A DNA stretch of 64,000 nucleotides from Lachnospiraceae bacterium. GTDB taxonomy: Bacteria; Bacillota; Clostridia; Lachnospirales; Lachnospiraceae. The stretch lies in NCBI GenBank assembly GCA_024680815.1, contig JAILBQ010000073.1:1-64000 (forward strand), in the 5' to 3' direction. This document shows, piece by piece, positions 8,303-17,540 of the stretch. A program made the position numbers and the translations under genes. Every line of letters begins with the position of its first letter. The first letter of the stretch is position 1. Below the pieces are notes generated by a model, which had not been told where the DNA came from, did no database searches, and saw only the letters and a list, made by a program, of their open reading frames with translations.

Positions 8303-10153
8303 CTATAAGGCAGGCTCCGGAAGGGGCTCGCCCGCATATACTTTCTCGAATTCTTCTCTTGTCAGCTTCTCGCGTTTTAAAAGCTCCTCAGCCACACGGA
8401 TAAGAGCCTCTCTGTTTTCCTTTATCAGCTCCCTTGCCCGCTCATGGCATTCGGTAACGATCTTCTTAACCTCTTCGTCTATCTCTCCCGCCATAACCTC
8501 GGAGTGTGACCGGGGATGGGCCAGATCCCGTCCGATGAAGACTTCGTCATCTTCATCGTCGTAGCTGACAACTCCCACCCTTTCGCTCATTCCGTAGCGG
8601 GTAATCATACGGCGGGCTGTCTTTGTGGCTTTTTTTATATCCGAGCTGGCGCCGGTGGTTATGTCGTCAAAGAACATTTCCTCCGCCACTCTTCCTCCCA
8701 GATCAACCACGATCTCATCCAGCATTCTGCCTTTTGTTAAAAACATCTCGTCCTTTTCCGGCAGGGGCATGGTATAACCGGCGGCGCCGATTCCCGTGGG
8801 TATTATCGAGATTGTGTATACCGGCCCCACCTCGGGAAGGATGTGGAAGAGAACCGCATGTCCGGCTTCGTGATACGCGGTGATCTTTTTTTCCTTGTCG
8901 GAAATCAGCTTGCTCTTTTTTTCCGCCCCTAGTCCCACTTTTACAAAGGATTTCTGTATATCCTCCATAATAATGAATTTTCTGGAGTTCTTCGCCGCCA
9001 GAATCGCCGCCTCGTTCAGAAGGTTTTCAAGATCCGCTCCCGTGAATCCCGCGGTGGTCTGGGCAATCTGCTTCAGGTTGACATCGTCTCCGAGCGGCTT
9101 GTTTTTGGCGTGTACCGTAAGGATTTCCTCTCTGCCCCGTACATCGGGTGCGCTGACTCCCACCTTGCGGTCAAATCTTCCGGGACGCATTATGGCGGGA
9201 TCAAGGATATCCACCCGGTTGGTGGCCGCCATGACGATAATGCCCTCGTTACCCCCGAAGCCGTCCATTTCCACCAGCAGCTGGTTTAAGGTCTGCTCTC
9301 TTTCGTCGTGGCCGCCTCCCAGACCCGTGCCCCTGCGGCGGGCAACGGCGTCAATTTCGTCAATAAAGACAATACAGGGGGAATTTTTCTTGGCGTCCTG
9401 GAAGAGATCCCTGACGCGGGAAGCCCCGACACCCACAAACATTTCCACAAAATCCGAACCGGATATTGAAAAGAAGGGGACTCCGGCCTCTCCCGCCACA
9501 GCCTTGGCAAGCAGGGTTTTTCCCGTTCCGGGAGGCCCCACAAGCAGCACTCCTTTAGGAATCCTTGCCCCCACTCCCGTATATTTTTCGGGATTTTTCA
9601 GGAAGTCAACTATCTCCTCCAGATCTTCCTTTTCTTCTATAAGACCGGCCACATCGGTGAATTTGATTTTGCTGTCCTCCCCGGTTGTCATCCGGGCCCG
9701 GCTTTTGCCGAAATTCATCATCCGGGCATTGTTTCCTCCGCCCCCCTGGGCGTTAAAAATTGAGAAAATCACAAAAACCGCTATTATTGAAAGGATAAGA
9801 GGCAGACCCCAGGATAAAAGCCAGCTTTCCCTGGAAACATCCGTCTGGGTATAGGCCGGGAAGCGTTTTTTCAGCTCCTCCTCCATCTGCCCTACGTCCG
9901 CGACATAAAGCCGCTTTGTGGAACCGTCCACCATGGTGACATTCAGCACACCTGTGGGGGTTTCCGAATTCGGGGCGATTTCCACGGCGCGCACAAGATT
10001 TGATTCCAGGTCATGCTCAAATTCCAGGTTGGAATAGGCGTCTCCGTTCTGAAGACGGTTGCTGACGGTAAACAGAATGAGAATGATTCCGAAAATGACC
10101 ATGATATATAACAGAATGTTTTTCATCGGATTATTGTTTTGCGAATTATCCAC
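8303..10153 (-). CDS. ftsH: ATP-dependent zinc metalloprotease FtsH
   Basis: A 616-residue membrane AAA+ protease. Two membrane segments (about 10-31 and 112-134) flank an extracytoplasmic domain. Walker A GPPGTGKT lies near residue 205, Walker B reads IVFIDEID, the second region of homology reads [20 protein letters not shown], and the zinc site HEAGH lies near 426. The start is a GTG at 10153 with GAGG six bases upstream. FtsH degrades membrane and some soluble proteins. The tilS-hpt-ftsH order is classical for Firmicutes and is kept here. Confidence 0.97.
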   Translation of the reverse strand: MDNSQNNNPMKNILLYIMVIFGIILILFTVSNRLQNGDAYSNLEFEHDLESNLVRAVEIAPNSETPTGVLNVTMVDGSTKRLYVADVGQMEEELKKRFPAYTQTDVSRESWLLSWGLPLILSIIAVFVIFSIFNAQGGGGNNARMMNFGKSRARMTTGEDSKIKFTDVAGLIEEKEDLEEIVDFLKNPEKYTGVGARIPKGVLLVGPPGTGKTLLAKAVAGEAGVPFFSISGSDFVEMFVGVGASRVRDLFQDAKKNSPCIVFIDEIDAVARRRGTGLGGGHDEREQTLNQLLVEMDGFGGNEGIIVMAATNRVDILDPAIMRPGRFDRKVGVSAPDVRGREEILTVHAKNKPLGDDVNLKQIAQTTAGFTGADLENLLNEAAILAAKNSRKFIIMEDIQKSFVKVGLGAEKKSKLISDKEKKITAYHEAGHAVLFHILPEVGPVYTISIIPTGIGAAGYTMPLPEKDEMFLTKGRMLDEIVVDLGGRVAEEMFFDDITTGASSDIKKATKTARRMITRYGMSERVGVVSYDDEDDEVFIGRDLAHPRSHSEVMAGEIDEEVKKIVTECHERARELIKENREALIRVAEELLKREKLTREEFEKVYAGEPLPEPAL

Positions 10154-10198
10154 GGTTTTCCTCTTTCACCTGCGCCTCTGCCGGAACACGGGGGCACT

Positions 10199-10729
10199 TT
10201 ATTTCGCGTCCTGATTCACTACACCGATATAGGGCAGCTGGCGGTATTTCTGCGCATAATCCAGGCCGTAGCCCACAATGAACACATCGGGAATCACAAA
10301 TCCCGTATAGTCCACCGCCACATCCACAACCCGTCGGTCGGGCTTGTCCAAAAGAGAGCATATCCTGATGGATTCGGGCTTCCTTCCGGAAAGCACCTCC
10401 AGAAGGTAATTCATCGTCCTTCCGGTATCGATTATATCCTCCACCACGATAACGTCCTTGCCTCGAATGGGCTCGTCCAGATCCTGGGTGATTTTTACCA
10501 CGCCGCTGCTCTGGGTCTCGTTTCCATAGCTGGAGCAGCGCATGAACTCAATATTGACCGGAACGGTTATGCTCTTTGCCAGCTCGCAGGCAAAAAACGC
10601 CGCTCCCTTCAGTATGCAGATCAGGGTTATCTCTCTGCCCTGATAATCTTCGCTGATTATCCTGCCCATTTCGGCAATACGCTTTTCTACTTCCTCTCTG
10701 GAATACATTATTTCAATTTTATCCGCCAT
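10199..10729 (-). CDS. hpt: hypoxanthine phosphoribosyltransferase
   Basis: A 176-residue enzyme of purine salvage that converts hypoxanthine (and usually guanine) plus PRPP to IMP/GMP. The PRPP-binding loop VIVVEDIIDTGRTM, with its two acidic residues, and the downstream SLLDKPDRR and YVVGYGLDY-like segment (here FIVGYGLDYAQKYRQLPYIG) are present. The length is normal. It lies 41 bases after tilS and 45 before ftsH, the usual Firmicutes trio. Confidence 0.95.
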   Translation of the reverse strand: MADKIEIMYSREEVEKRIAEMGRIISEDYQGREITLICILKGAAFFACELAKSITVPVNIEFMRCSSYGNETQSSGVVKITQDLDEPIRGKDVIVVEDIIDTGRTMNYLLEVLSGRKPESIRICSLLDKPDRRVVDVAVDYTGFVIPDVFIVGYGLDYAQKYRQLPYIGVVNQDAK

Positions 10730-10770
10730 AGCAGAGCTCCTCCTTAAACTCTTTCAAGTATAACACATGA

Positions 10771-11736
10771 TTATTCCTGAAAAAATACTAATTGCTTCCC
10801 GCGTTTTTCCGCCACGACGCGGCGGGGGAGCTTTAAATGTTTCCTTCCCTCACCGGCAGAAAGGCGGATGCAGTCCGAAATATGCACCCTGGCGAAATCT
10901 CCTGCCCCGCCTGCAGTGCGTTCCAGACATTTACGGACAACCTCCGAAGAGATTATCTCTTCCTCTTCCCGGAAAATCAGACAGCTGAGCGTTATTTCTC
11001 CGTCGCCCTCTTCGCAGTAACGTTCCCACGCCCTCTCTGTCTGTGCGTTAAGATAATTTTCCAGTTTCCGAAAATCCTCAGCGGCTTCGGCAATATGGCG
11101 GACAGCGGCGGAATTGATATTTTCCGCCAAAGGCAGAATCTTATTGCGGATCAGATTCCTTGCCATGGTATTGTCCGAATTGCTCCTGTCGGTTCGCCAG
11201 ACAAGCTCCCGTTCGTTTAAATATTCTTCGATTTCGGCCCGGCTTACCTCCAGAAGGGGCCGGACAATCCGCCCCCGCACGGGAGCCATTCCTTTAAAAC
11301 CCGAAAATGAGCTTCCACGGAAAAGATGGAAAAGAACCGTCTCCGCCAGATCTCCCGCATGATGGGCCACCGCAATGCGGTCGGAGTCTTCCTCCTCAAA
11401 GGCAGCATAACGAACCTTTCTGCCCGCTTCCTCCAACGAAAGCCCCTCTTTTTTCGCAATGGCGGGTACATCAGCGCTGACGATCCTTAAGGGAATATCG
11501 AGTCCGCTGCAAAGGCGGGAAACAAAATCCGCATCTTCTCTTGACTCTTCTCCGCGAATCCCGTGTTCTATGTGGATTGCTCTCAGGGTAATGCCCAGAA
11601 TTGCCTTCAGGTCATACAGCAAAAAAAGGAGGCACACAGAATCTGCTCCTCCCGAAACACCCGCCGAGACAGTAGCTCCCGGCGGAAACATATCGTGCGC
11701 TCTTATATAGCGCAGCACTTTTTCACTGACTGTCAT
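10771..11736 (-). CDS. tilS: tRNA(Ile)-lysidine synthase
   Basis: The N-type ATP pyrophosphatase P-loop SAGVSGGADSVCLL is at about residues 24-37, and later motifs IAVAHHAGDLAETVLF and GFKGMAPVRGRIVRPLL match TilS. The enzyme attaches lysine to C34 of tRNA-Ile(CAU), changing its codon from AUG to AUA, and is normally essential. At 321 residues it is shorter than the roughly 430-470 of E. coli and Bacillus forms; the C-terminal region after the catalytic core is reduced, as in some other short TilS proteins. It overlaps divIC by 14 bases. Confidence 0.93.
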   Translation of the reverse strand: MTVSEKVLRYIRAHDMFPPGATVSAGVSGGADSVCLLFLLYDLKAILGITLRAIHIEHGIRGEESREDADFVSRLCSGLDIPLRIVSADVPAIAKKEGLSLEEAGRKVRYAAFEEEDSDRIAVAHHAGDLAETVLFHLFRGSSFSGFKGMAPVRGRIVRPLLEVSRAEIEEYLNERELVWRTDRSNSDNTMARNLIRNKILPLAENINSAAVRHIAEAAEDFRKLENYLNAQTERAWERYCEEGDGEITLSCLIFREEEEIISSEVVRKCLERTAGGAGDFARVHISDCIRLSAGEGRKHLKLPRRVVAEKRGKQLVFFQE

Positions 11737-12040
11737 CAGGTTTAAAGAGAATCTCTCCGGGCTTTACCAGGCCGAAGGCAGATTCTGCCGTCTCCTCTAC
11801 AAACTGTCTCGTACCGGTATAGATCTTGTATTCACGAAGCTCCTTTGTCCGTTTTTTCTCATTTTCTATACCCTCGTTATATTCTTCTATCCGCGCCTCG
11901 AGCTCATGCTTTCTTTTAAGAAGAGAAGCGGAGTCCACTGCAATAATGGTTACAAACATCGCAACCACTACCGACACACACAGACAGGCAAGCCTGTTCT
12001 GTTTTTTCTTCCTGAAAGTAGCACCCGGCCGTTTTGACAT
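11723..12040 (-). CDS. divIC: septum formation initiator DivIC/FtsB-like
   Basis: A 105-residue bitopic protein. A basic N terminus is followed by one membrane segment (about 17-37) and then a leucine-heptad coiled coil (about 40-75), then a short tail ending EILFKPDD. DivIC/FtsB links FtsL and the division synthase at the septum. Location between rqcP and tilS matches the yabO-divIC-tilS order of Bacillus. Symbol assigned by context and architecture rather than by distinctive sequence. Confidence 0.85.
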   Translation of the reverse strand: MSKRPGATFRKKKQNRLACLCVSVVVAMFVTIIAVDSASLLKRKHELEARIEEYNEGIENEKKRTKELREYKIYTGTRQFVEETAESAFGLVKPGEILFKPDDSQ

Positions 12041-12107
12041 GGAATGAGCCTCCTTAAATCGTTTACATAAGTTTACCAGCTTTGACGTATAACGTCAAGC
12101 CGGACTC

Positions 12108-12347
12108 TCAAACGTACCGGATAAGCTCTTCCGCCTCTTCTTTTTTCACGGTTTCCGCGACCTTTATTACCTCAGCCTTCACTGTTCTGTTTCCGAAGGC
12201 AATCTCGATAATATCCCCGCATTTTACCTCCGTCCCGGCTTTTGCGGCTTTCCCGTTAAGCATAACCCTTCCCGCATCACAGGCTTCATTTGCAACGCTG
12301 CGGCGTTTTATGAGTCTGGATACCTTCAGGAATTTATCAAGCCGCAT
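12108..12347 (-). CDS. rqcP: S4-domain ribosome quality control factor RqcP (YabO/HslR family)
   Basis: A 79-residue protein that is essentially one S4 RNA-binding domain (MRLDKFLKVSRLIKRRSVA, VMLNGKAAKAG, GDIIEI). In Bacillus, RqcP/YabO binds 50S subunits carrying stalled chains and helps RqcH add alanine tails. It is preceded by a 92-base gap holding a hairpin (12372-12395) and followed by divIC 67 bases on. Length and order are standard. Confidence 0.9.
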   Translation of the reverse strand: MRLDKFLKVSRLIKRRSVANEACDAGRVMLNGKAAKAGTEVKCGDIIEIAFGNRTVKAEVIKVAETVKKEEAEELIRYV

Positions 12348-12371
12348 GGAATCCTCCTTCTGACAGACAAA

Positions 12372-12395
12372 GTGCGGTGGCTTTCACCACCGCAC
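12372..12395 (-). terminator. hairpin between hup and rqcP (attenuator-like)
   Basis: Perfect 9-bp stem (GTGCGGTGG with its complement, 6-nt loop). On the minus strand it lies 45 bases after the HU stop and 25 bases before rqcP, followed by CTTTGTCTGTC, a weak T-rich tail. Its position suggests partial termination or RNA processing that lets HU be made in excess over the downstream genes. No experimental support. Confidence 0.5.
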
Positions 12396-12439
12396 CTGTA
12401 ATCATGGAAAACTGAAAAACTGTCATCCTTAACAGTTTC

Positions 12440-12718
12440 TTACTTCTTGTTTACAAGATCCTTAAGAGCTTTACCAGCCTTGAACTTAGGAGCCTTGGAA
12501 GCAGGAATGGACATCACGGCGCCGGTCTGAGGATTTCTTCCCTCTCTCTTTGCTCTCTTGGTAACTTCGAAAGTACCGAAACCGACAAGCTGAACCTTGT
12601 CACCCTTCTTAAGCTGTGCGGAAACCGTATCGGTGAAAGCCTTAAGAGCCTTCTCGGCATCCTTCTTGGAAAGACCGGCCTTATCAGCCATAGCAACAAC
12701 TAATTCTGTTTTGTTCAT
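12440..12718 (-). CDS. hup: HU family DNA-binding protein
   Basis: A 92-residue nucleoid protein. It has the HU/IHF fold signature: MNKTELVVAMADKAGLSKKDAEKAL at the start (shown in parts: NKTELV, LSKKDAEKAL) and the family motif GFGTFEVTKRAKREGRNPQTG around 46-67, including the DNA-intercalating arm. It is first in the leftward run to GH13 and has its own strong promoter (12788-12816). A GGGAGGAG ribosome site precedes the ATG. Confidence 0.96.
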   Translation of the reverse strand: MNKTELVVAMADKAGLSKKDAEKALKAFTDTVSAQLKKGDKVQLVGFGTFEVTKRAKREGRNPQTGAVMSIPASKAPKFKAGKALKDLVNKK

Positions 12719-12787
12719 GTTGTGAACTCCTCCCTTGACATGAGTTTTTCTTCTGTTAATCCCGCGGCTTCTCTGCCGCTACAACTA

Positions 12788-12816
12788 TTTATAACCGTTT
12801 TAAGGGGCCTTGTCAA
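12788..12816 (-). promoter_or_regulatory. strong sigma-A-type promoter of hup
   Basis: On the minus strand TTGACA (12816-12811), a 17-base spacer and TATAAA (12793-12788). The -10 lies about 70 bases before the HU start codon. It probably drives at least hup and likely the genes that follow. Confidence 0.8.
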
Positions 12817-12881
12817 GGAAAAAAGTCAAAAAAGGTTGATTTTTCAAGGTTTTTCGAGTTATGTATACTGAAAGTGCTTCG

Positions 12882-14243
12882 CTACAGCTCATTTACTCTT
12901 CCCGTGAACAGGATTACATTATCCGCCCGGTTTCTGATGGTAAATATAAAAGGCACGTCCGCCCGGAAGCGTATCGCCTCCGTCTCCGGCATCACCGCCG
13001 TAACTCCCATTGTTTCCTCAGTTACTGCGGCGGCCCGGCTTCCCTTTTCATCCACCTCCACTTTCGCGCGGTGAGCAATATCCGACAGATACAGATTTTC
13101 CGCGAACCCCGGGAATTTAGAGCCGGAAGAAACAAAAACCTCTTTCATTCCCAGCTTTTCCAGCGCCCCTTTAAGATTGTTAAAGGTTATATCCATGGTA
13201 TATTTCGGCACCGCCAGCTCTTTAAGCTCCTGCTCATTCGCGTCATCCAGCGCTTCAAAAAAGGCATCCTTCCCCTCCTCGTCAAGAGTCGTGAAAAGTG
13301 CAGTAATATCCTTTTCACCCTCCTTATTTTCGGGAATCAGTATGTCCATGACCAGATCCGGATTTTCATAAGGTATGGAAAGCGCAGTAATCCCGTCACG
13401 GGTAACAAGCTTATAGTATTCATCGGAAAGATGCATAAAATCAACGTCTCTGTCACCATGTTTCCCGTGAAACGTTTCGGAATATGTTTCCTCTTCCACA
13501 AACTTTTTCTGCCACTCGCCGTAGAAATAAACCGCATTGATGAGATCCATTACCGTCTCCTGACTTGCGACCGGCTCATAATCCGGAATCAGTCCTCCGG
13601 TTTTTTCCTTCACCCACCCGGATATTTTCTCCTTTGTTTTTTCGAGGTTTCCCGCAAAATCCACGGAAAAAACTTCAGCGTTATAGATTTTTTCCGCATC
13701 GGGTTTTACCGACTTTTCAAATTCCGGACTCATGGGGAGGGAGTCGGCAATCCAGAGAGAATTCGCTGTCGTAAGCTTCGCCTTTTCCGAAGAGGGATAA
13801 GCTGTAAAAGCACTCATTTCCCTGCAGAAAGCGTCGTAATCATCTATACCGAGAGCCCGGGTAAGCTCCGCTCTTGTGTCCTCCCCGGCTCCCAGCGCCG
13901 CCATCCCAAGGGCGGCTTCTATGCTGAAAGGGGAATAGAAGAGATTTCCCTCCGGCGTCTGGGTTTCAAAAAGCCTCCAGTTAAAGTGGTTTACCGCAGT
14001 TGATAAAGCCGTGCCCTCTCCCGCATCAGCTTCGGGTTCTTCAGAAGCAGGCTCCTCCGGCCTGACGGGCTCTTCCGCCGGCTCTTCTTCCGGCTCAATT
14101 ATAACCGGTTTCTTCTCTTCCTGCTTCATGGCAGGCTCCGGAACCTCTTCCGGAAAAGAGAATTCGTTGTCTTTCGATCTGCCGCAGCCCGAAAGGAGCG
14201 AAACAATAAGTGTTACGGCCAATATCTTCCAAATATTATTCAT
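12882..14243 (-). CDS. lipoprotein serpin (serine protease inhibitor)
   Basis: A 453-residue secreted lipoprotein: signal peptide ending in the lipobox LLSGC (Cys20), an acidic Glu/Pro-rich linker (about 30-75), then a complete serpin domain. Serpin landmarks include NLFYSPFSIEAALGMAALGA, TANSLWI, the shutter/breach region, the hinge EKGSRAAAVT of the reactive centre loop (about 398-420) and the C-terminal ADVPFIFTIRN. Counting 17 residues from the hinge places P1 in MGVTAVM, with small or hydrophobic residues, which would suit elastase- or subtilisin-like proteases. The hinge keeps small residues needed for loop insertion, though P13 is Arg. It is the last gene of the operon; its start overlaps rsmI by eight bases. 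It probably protects the cell surface from external proteases. Confidence 0.9.
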   Translation of the reverse strand: MNNIWKILAVTLIVSLLSGCGRSKDNEFSFPEEVPEPAMKQEEKKPVIIEPEEEPAEEPVRPEEPASEEPEADAGEGTALSTAVNHFNWRLFETQTPEGNLFYSPFSIEAALGMAALGAGEDTRAELTRALGIDDYDAFCREMSAFTAYPSSEKAKLTTANSLWIADSLPMSPEFEKSVKPDAEKIYNAEVFSVDFAGNLEKTKEKISGWVKEKTGGLIPDYEPVASQETVMDLINAVYFYGEWQKKFVEEETYSETFHGKHGDRDVDFMHLSDEYYKLVTRDGITALSIPYENPDLVMDILIPENKEGEKDITALFTTLDEEGKDAFFEALDDANEQELKELAVPKYTMDITFNNLKGALEKLGMKEVFVSSGSKFPGFAENLYLSDIAHRAKVEVDEKGSRAAAVTEETMGVTAVMPETEAIRFRADVPFIFTIRNRADNVILFTGRVNEL

Positions 14244-15105
14244 GACTATCCTCCTTTTCTTCCGAAGCGGACAGCAGCGCCTGATACACCTCTCTCCGGG
14301 AGATTCCCCGTTCCAGAGCCACCTTCTTCATGGCGGCTTTCTTATCCATCCCTTCTTCCAGATAACGTGAAACATGTGCCTCAAGGGTCAGGCCTTCCCA
14401 ATCCCTTTTTTCATCCTTTAAAACATCCTCCCCGTCCGGGGGGGCGATAACAAGCACAAACTCACCTCTGGGCTCCGTGGTCCCGTAATAATCCAGGGCC
14501 TCCGGCAGGGTCATACGCAAAACCTCCTCGTGTTTTTTTGTCAGTTCCCTGCAAATGGCCAGTTCACGGGTTCCGAGATGCTCTGCAAGCTCTCTGAGAG
14601 TCTTCTTCAGATGGTGCGGGGCTTCGTAGAGCACAATGGTTCGCCTCTCCGCGGAAAGCTCCTTTATAATCTTCTTCCGGTCCCTGTTTTCCTGAGGCAG
14701 AAAACCCTCAAACACAAAGCGCCCGGAGGGAAGTCCCGAAACAGAAAGAGCGGTTACGACAGCCGAGGCTCCCGGCAGGGAAGTCACCGTGATGCCCGCT
14801 TCATGGCATTTTCTGACCAGCACCTCCCCGGGATCCGAAATAGCCGGAGTTCCGGCATCGGTTATCAGCGCAATATTCTTTCCCTCAAGAAGTCCGGCAA
14901 TCAGGGTATCCGCCTTTTCATATTTATTATGTTCATGGTAGCTGCAGAACGCCGTATGAATATCAAAACGGTTAAGAAGTCTCAAGCTTTCCCGGGTATC
15001 CTCCGCCGCAATGAGATCCGCGTTTTTAAGACACTCGACCACGCGCGGCGTCATATCACCGAGGTTTCCTATCGGCGTTGCGCAGACATACAGAATGCCT
15101 GCCAT
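14236..15105 (-). CDS. rsmI: 16S rRNA (cytidine1402-2'-O)-methyltransferase RsmI
   Basis: A 289-residue SAM-dependent methyltransferase of the tetrapyrrole-methylase fold. It shows LYVCATPIGNLGDMTPR at the N terminus, AAEDTRESLRLL, the loop ITDAGTPAISDPGE and LPGASAVVTALSVSGLP, all characteristic of RsmI (YraL/YabC). The enzyme 2'-O-methylates C1402 in the ribosomal P site. It lies 22 bases after ricT, as in Bacillus-type yaaT...yabC clusters. Confidence 0.95.
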   Translation of the reverse strand: MAGILYVCATPIGNLGDMTPRVVECLKNADLIAAEDTRESLRLLNRFDIHTAFCSYHEHNKYEKADTLIAGLLEGKNIALITDAGTPAISDPGEVLVRKCHEAGITVTSLPGASAVVTALSVSGLPSGRFVFEGFLPQENRDRKKIIKELSAERRTIVLYEAPHHLKKTLRELAEHLGTRELAICRELTKKHEEVLRMTLPEALDYYGTTEPRGEFVLVIAPPDGEDVLKDEKRDWEGLTLEAHVSRYLEEGMDKKAAMKKVALERGISRREVYQALLSASEEKEDSHE

Positions 15106-15127
15106 GTTTTACACCCCTGCGCGTTTC

Positions 15128-16060
15128 TCAACCGTCATTGAGTCTGGATTTTCCGTCCGAGAGCTCCATGCGCTCCAGTTCCTTTAAAGCCTTCTCTTCC
15201 TCTTCCTGATTCTCTCTCTGGTTCTGCCTGTTATTCTTCTTTCCTTTCCTGGGCTTAAACTTCAGCTCCTCGGCGTGATACTCTCTTAATTCCTTTTCGT
15301 CTCCCTCTTCTATAATAACCTTCACCAGCTGGCGGAGCACATTTACACTCTCCACCCTGCCCTTTAATCCCTCGGGTGTTTCGACGAAATCTCCCAGCCC
15401 CGGAAGCTTCCGGTTCAGATACCTGTAAGTTTCCTCTTCGTTTTTCAGACAGCACATAAGTCTTCCGCAGACACCGGAAATCTTGGAAGGATTAAGGGAA
15501 AGGTTCTGCTCCTTAGCCATTTTTATGGACACCGGGGCAAATTCCGAAAGAAAGCTCCGGCAGCAGAGTTCCCGCCCGCAGATTCCGTAACCGCCGAGGA
15601 TTTTTGTTTCATCCCTGACACCTATCTGTCTCAGCTCTATACGGGTCTTGAAAACTCCGGCAAGATCTTTGACCAGCTCTCTGAAGTCCACCCTCCCGTC
15701 TGCCGTAAAATAAAACAGAAGCTTATTGTTGTCAAAGGTATATTCCGCGCCAACCAGCTTCATTTCCAGGGAATGTTTCGCGATTTTTTCAAGACAGATC
15801 TGAAAGGCGTTTTTTCCTTTTTCCCGATTGGCCTTTTCCCGTTCCGTATCGGCTTCCGTAGCCAGACGTATAACTGTTTTTAAAGGCTGAACGATTTTTT
15901 CGTCCTCCACCTCCATGATATCGCTTACCACGTCGCCGTATTCCACGCCCCGGGCGGTTTCCACGATAACATGCTCGCCTTTTTTGATTTCAAGCTCCCC
16001 GGGAGAAAAGAAATAGATTTTTCCCGCCGTGCGGAACCTGACACCGATTACTTTTTCCAT
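15128..16060 (-). CDS. ricT: RicT/YaaT, PSP1-domain RNase Y regulator
   Basis: A 310-residue protein with the PSP1 C-terminal domain. The cysteine clusters GICGRELCCRSFL and ISGVCGRLMCCLK supply the iron-sulfur ligands known in RicT. In Bacillus, RicA/F/T forms a complex that redirects RNase Y and supports sporulation and competence. A charged, low-complexity tail (about 270-305) follows the domain. It lies between holB (18 bases) and rsmI (22 bases). Presence fits Firmicutes but does not prove sporulation. Confidence 0.93.
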   Translation of the reverse strand: MEKVIGVRFRTAGKIYFFSPGELEIKKGEHVIVETARGVEYGDVVSDIMEVEDEKIVQPLKTVIRLATEADTEREKANREKGKNAFQICLEKIAKHSLEMKLVGAEYTFDNNKLLFYFTADGRVDFRELVKDLAGVFKTRIELRQIGVRDETKILGGYGICGRELCCRSFLSEFAPVSIKMAKEQNLSLNPSKISGVCGRLMCCLKNEEETYRYLNRKLPGLGDFVETPEGLKGRVESVNVLRQLVKVIIEEGDEKELREYHAEELKFKPRKGKKNNRQNQRENQEEEEKALKELERMELSDGKSRLNDG

Positions 16061-16078
16061 AATAATATAACTCCTCCG

Positions 16079-17086
16079 CTAAACTTTCATGTCAGTCAAA
16101 GCGTCCCTTACGAGATCGATTAACAGCTCAAAACTTAAACCGGGGCTTACCCCCGCTCTTAATGACGCCTGTATTTCTTCAATGTAGTCCACTGTTTTCC
16201 GGAGCTCCTCATAGGAAAGCTTCCCGGCATAACGCATGATTTCCCGTCTTCCATGGGAAAACGTGAGTCCTTCCGCGTCTTCCGTCGCCTTATAGTACAG
16301 GACATCCCGAAACCATACCCGGAAAAAATCCAGATAGTCCGCTTCTTTTCCCTTATTATCGGCTATCAGTTTAAGGAAGGTGCGCTCATCCGAGGAAGAA
16401 AGTCTTTCCATCCGTGAAAGAAGCCGCACGCATTCCCTTAAGCATTCGGAAAACTCCTCCGATTCCGAAAGAAGCTCCGCCCTGCCGATGGAGCCCCGCG
16501 CAAAGGCAACGGCAAGATCCATGTCTCCTTCCGAAAGCTTTCCTTTTTCCCGTAAAATCCCCCGAAGAGTCCCGTTCGGCACAGGCTTTACCGAAAGGCA
16601 GATACAGCGGGACAGAATCGTCGGAAGGAGAGTTTCCCTGTTGTCTGCGAGAAGAATAATCACCGCATAGGAGGGCGGCTCCTCCAGGGTTTTTAAAAGG
16701 GCGTTCTGGGCCCCGGGGGTCATCATTGAAGCATCGGGAACAATGTATATCTTCCGGTTGGTCTGGTAGGGCTTTATCACGATATCATCATTTATTCCCT
16801 TTCTGACGTCGTTTACTCCGAAGCTTGTGGGCTTTTCATGCAGAACCGGCACTATATCCGGGTGGTTTTCCGTCTCAGCCATTTTGCAGGAACGGCATTC
16901 TCCGCAGGGATTTTCGCCGCCCCTTTCGCAACACAGGGCCGACGCGAATATCCGCGCCATAAATTTTTTTCCCGTATGCTTTTCCCCGGAAATCAGAATA
17001 GCGTGGGATATTTTGTTCTGCCTGATGGAGCGTCTGAAAAAGCTGACAATTTCCTCCTGTCCGACAATATCTTCAAATTTCAGCAT
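16079..17086 (-). CDS. holB: DNA polymerase III delta' subunit
   Basis: A 335-residue clamp-loader ATPase-like protein. The P-loop region reads SGEKHTGKKFMARIFAS, a Cys4 zinc module is present (CCERGGENPCGECRSC), and the SRC-like motif appears as PTILSRCICL. Delta' opens and loads the beta clamp together with delta and tau. The P-loop GEKHTGKK keeps GK and an uncommon Lys in place of Ser/Thr, which fits the usual lack of ATPase activity in delta'. Operon position next to ricT and yaaR is typical. Confidence 0.92.
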   Translation of the reverse strand: MLKFEDIVGQEEIVSFFRRSIRQNKISHAILISGEKHTGKKFMARIFASALCCERGGENPCGECRSCKMAETENHPDIVPVLHEKPTSFGVNDVRKGINDDIVIKPYQTNRKIYIVPDASMMTPGAQNALLKTLEEPPSYAVIILLADNRETLLPTILSRCICLSVKPVPNGTLRGILREKGKLSEGDMDLAVAFARGSIGRAELLSESEEFSECLRECVRLLSRMERLSSSDERTFLKLIADNKGKEADYLDFFRVWFRDVLYYKATEDAEGLTFSHGRREIMRYAGKLSYEELRKTVDYIEEIQASLRAGVSPGLSFELLIDLVRDALTDMKV

Positions 17087-17090
17087 ACCG

Positions 17091-17540
17091 TTACATAATC
17101 AGATCTATTAAAAGGCCGCGGATTTCCCCTATGGCGTTCATGATTGTCAGATTATCCTTTTCTTCTTTAACAAGCTCCGCCGCCAGCTTATCCAGGTTTT
17201 CATCCACCAGCCGTATAATGCCGTAAACCCGGTGCCTTCCCCGTCTGTCCAGAAAATTTTCTCTTTCAAACTGGTGTGAGCGGTTCAGTATTTCGTTTAA
17301 AAATCCCTTTACAAGCCCCCTGTATTTGCGCATATCATTTATATTCTTGCGCTTCTTTATCTTCTCGCCCTGCATCGTGATCTCTTCCATCATGGTTCTG
17401 AGGGCGTTTTGAAGATCCTTTTCCTCAATATGGCTTATCAGGGAAAATTTGAAATCCTCCCCGGTCTGGACCGCTTCTTTGGGCTGCTGGGTTTGAGACA
17501 CCTCCTGCACCCTTCCAATGCGAATATCAGACAACTCCAT
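17091..17540 (-). CDS. yaaR: YaaR family protein (DUF327)
   Basis: A 149-residue, mostly helical soluble protein with the family pattern [17 protein letters not shown] and [18 protein letters not shown]. Function is unknown; the gene almost always lies just before holB in Firmicutes, as here (4-base gap). It overlaps the upstream kinase-like gene by 14 bases. Confidence 0.88.
   Translation of the reverse strand: MELSDIRIGRVQEVSQTQQPKEAVQTGEDFKFSLISHIEEKDLQNALRTMMEEITMQGEKIKKRKNINDMRKYRGLVKGFLNEILNRSHQFERENFLDRRGRHRVYGIIRLVDENLDKLAAELVKEEKDNLTIMNAIGEIRGLLIDLIM

Noticed and set aside
8880-9854. Plus-strand 324-codon open frame opposite ftsH
   Set aside because: It is fully antisense to a highly conserved gene, has Ser/Pro-rich composition and no family resemblance; a shadow of the ftsH codons.
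12861-14003. Plus-strand 380-codon open frame opposite the serpin
   Set aside because: Antisense to a well-supported gene, basic and low in recognisable structure; no ribosome site of note.
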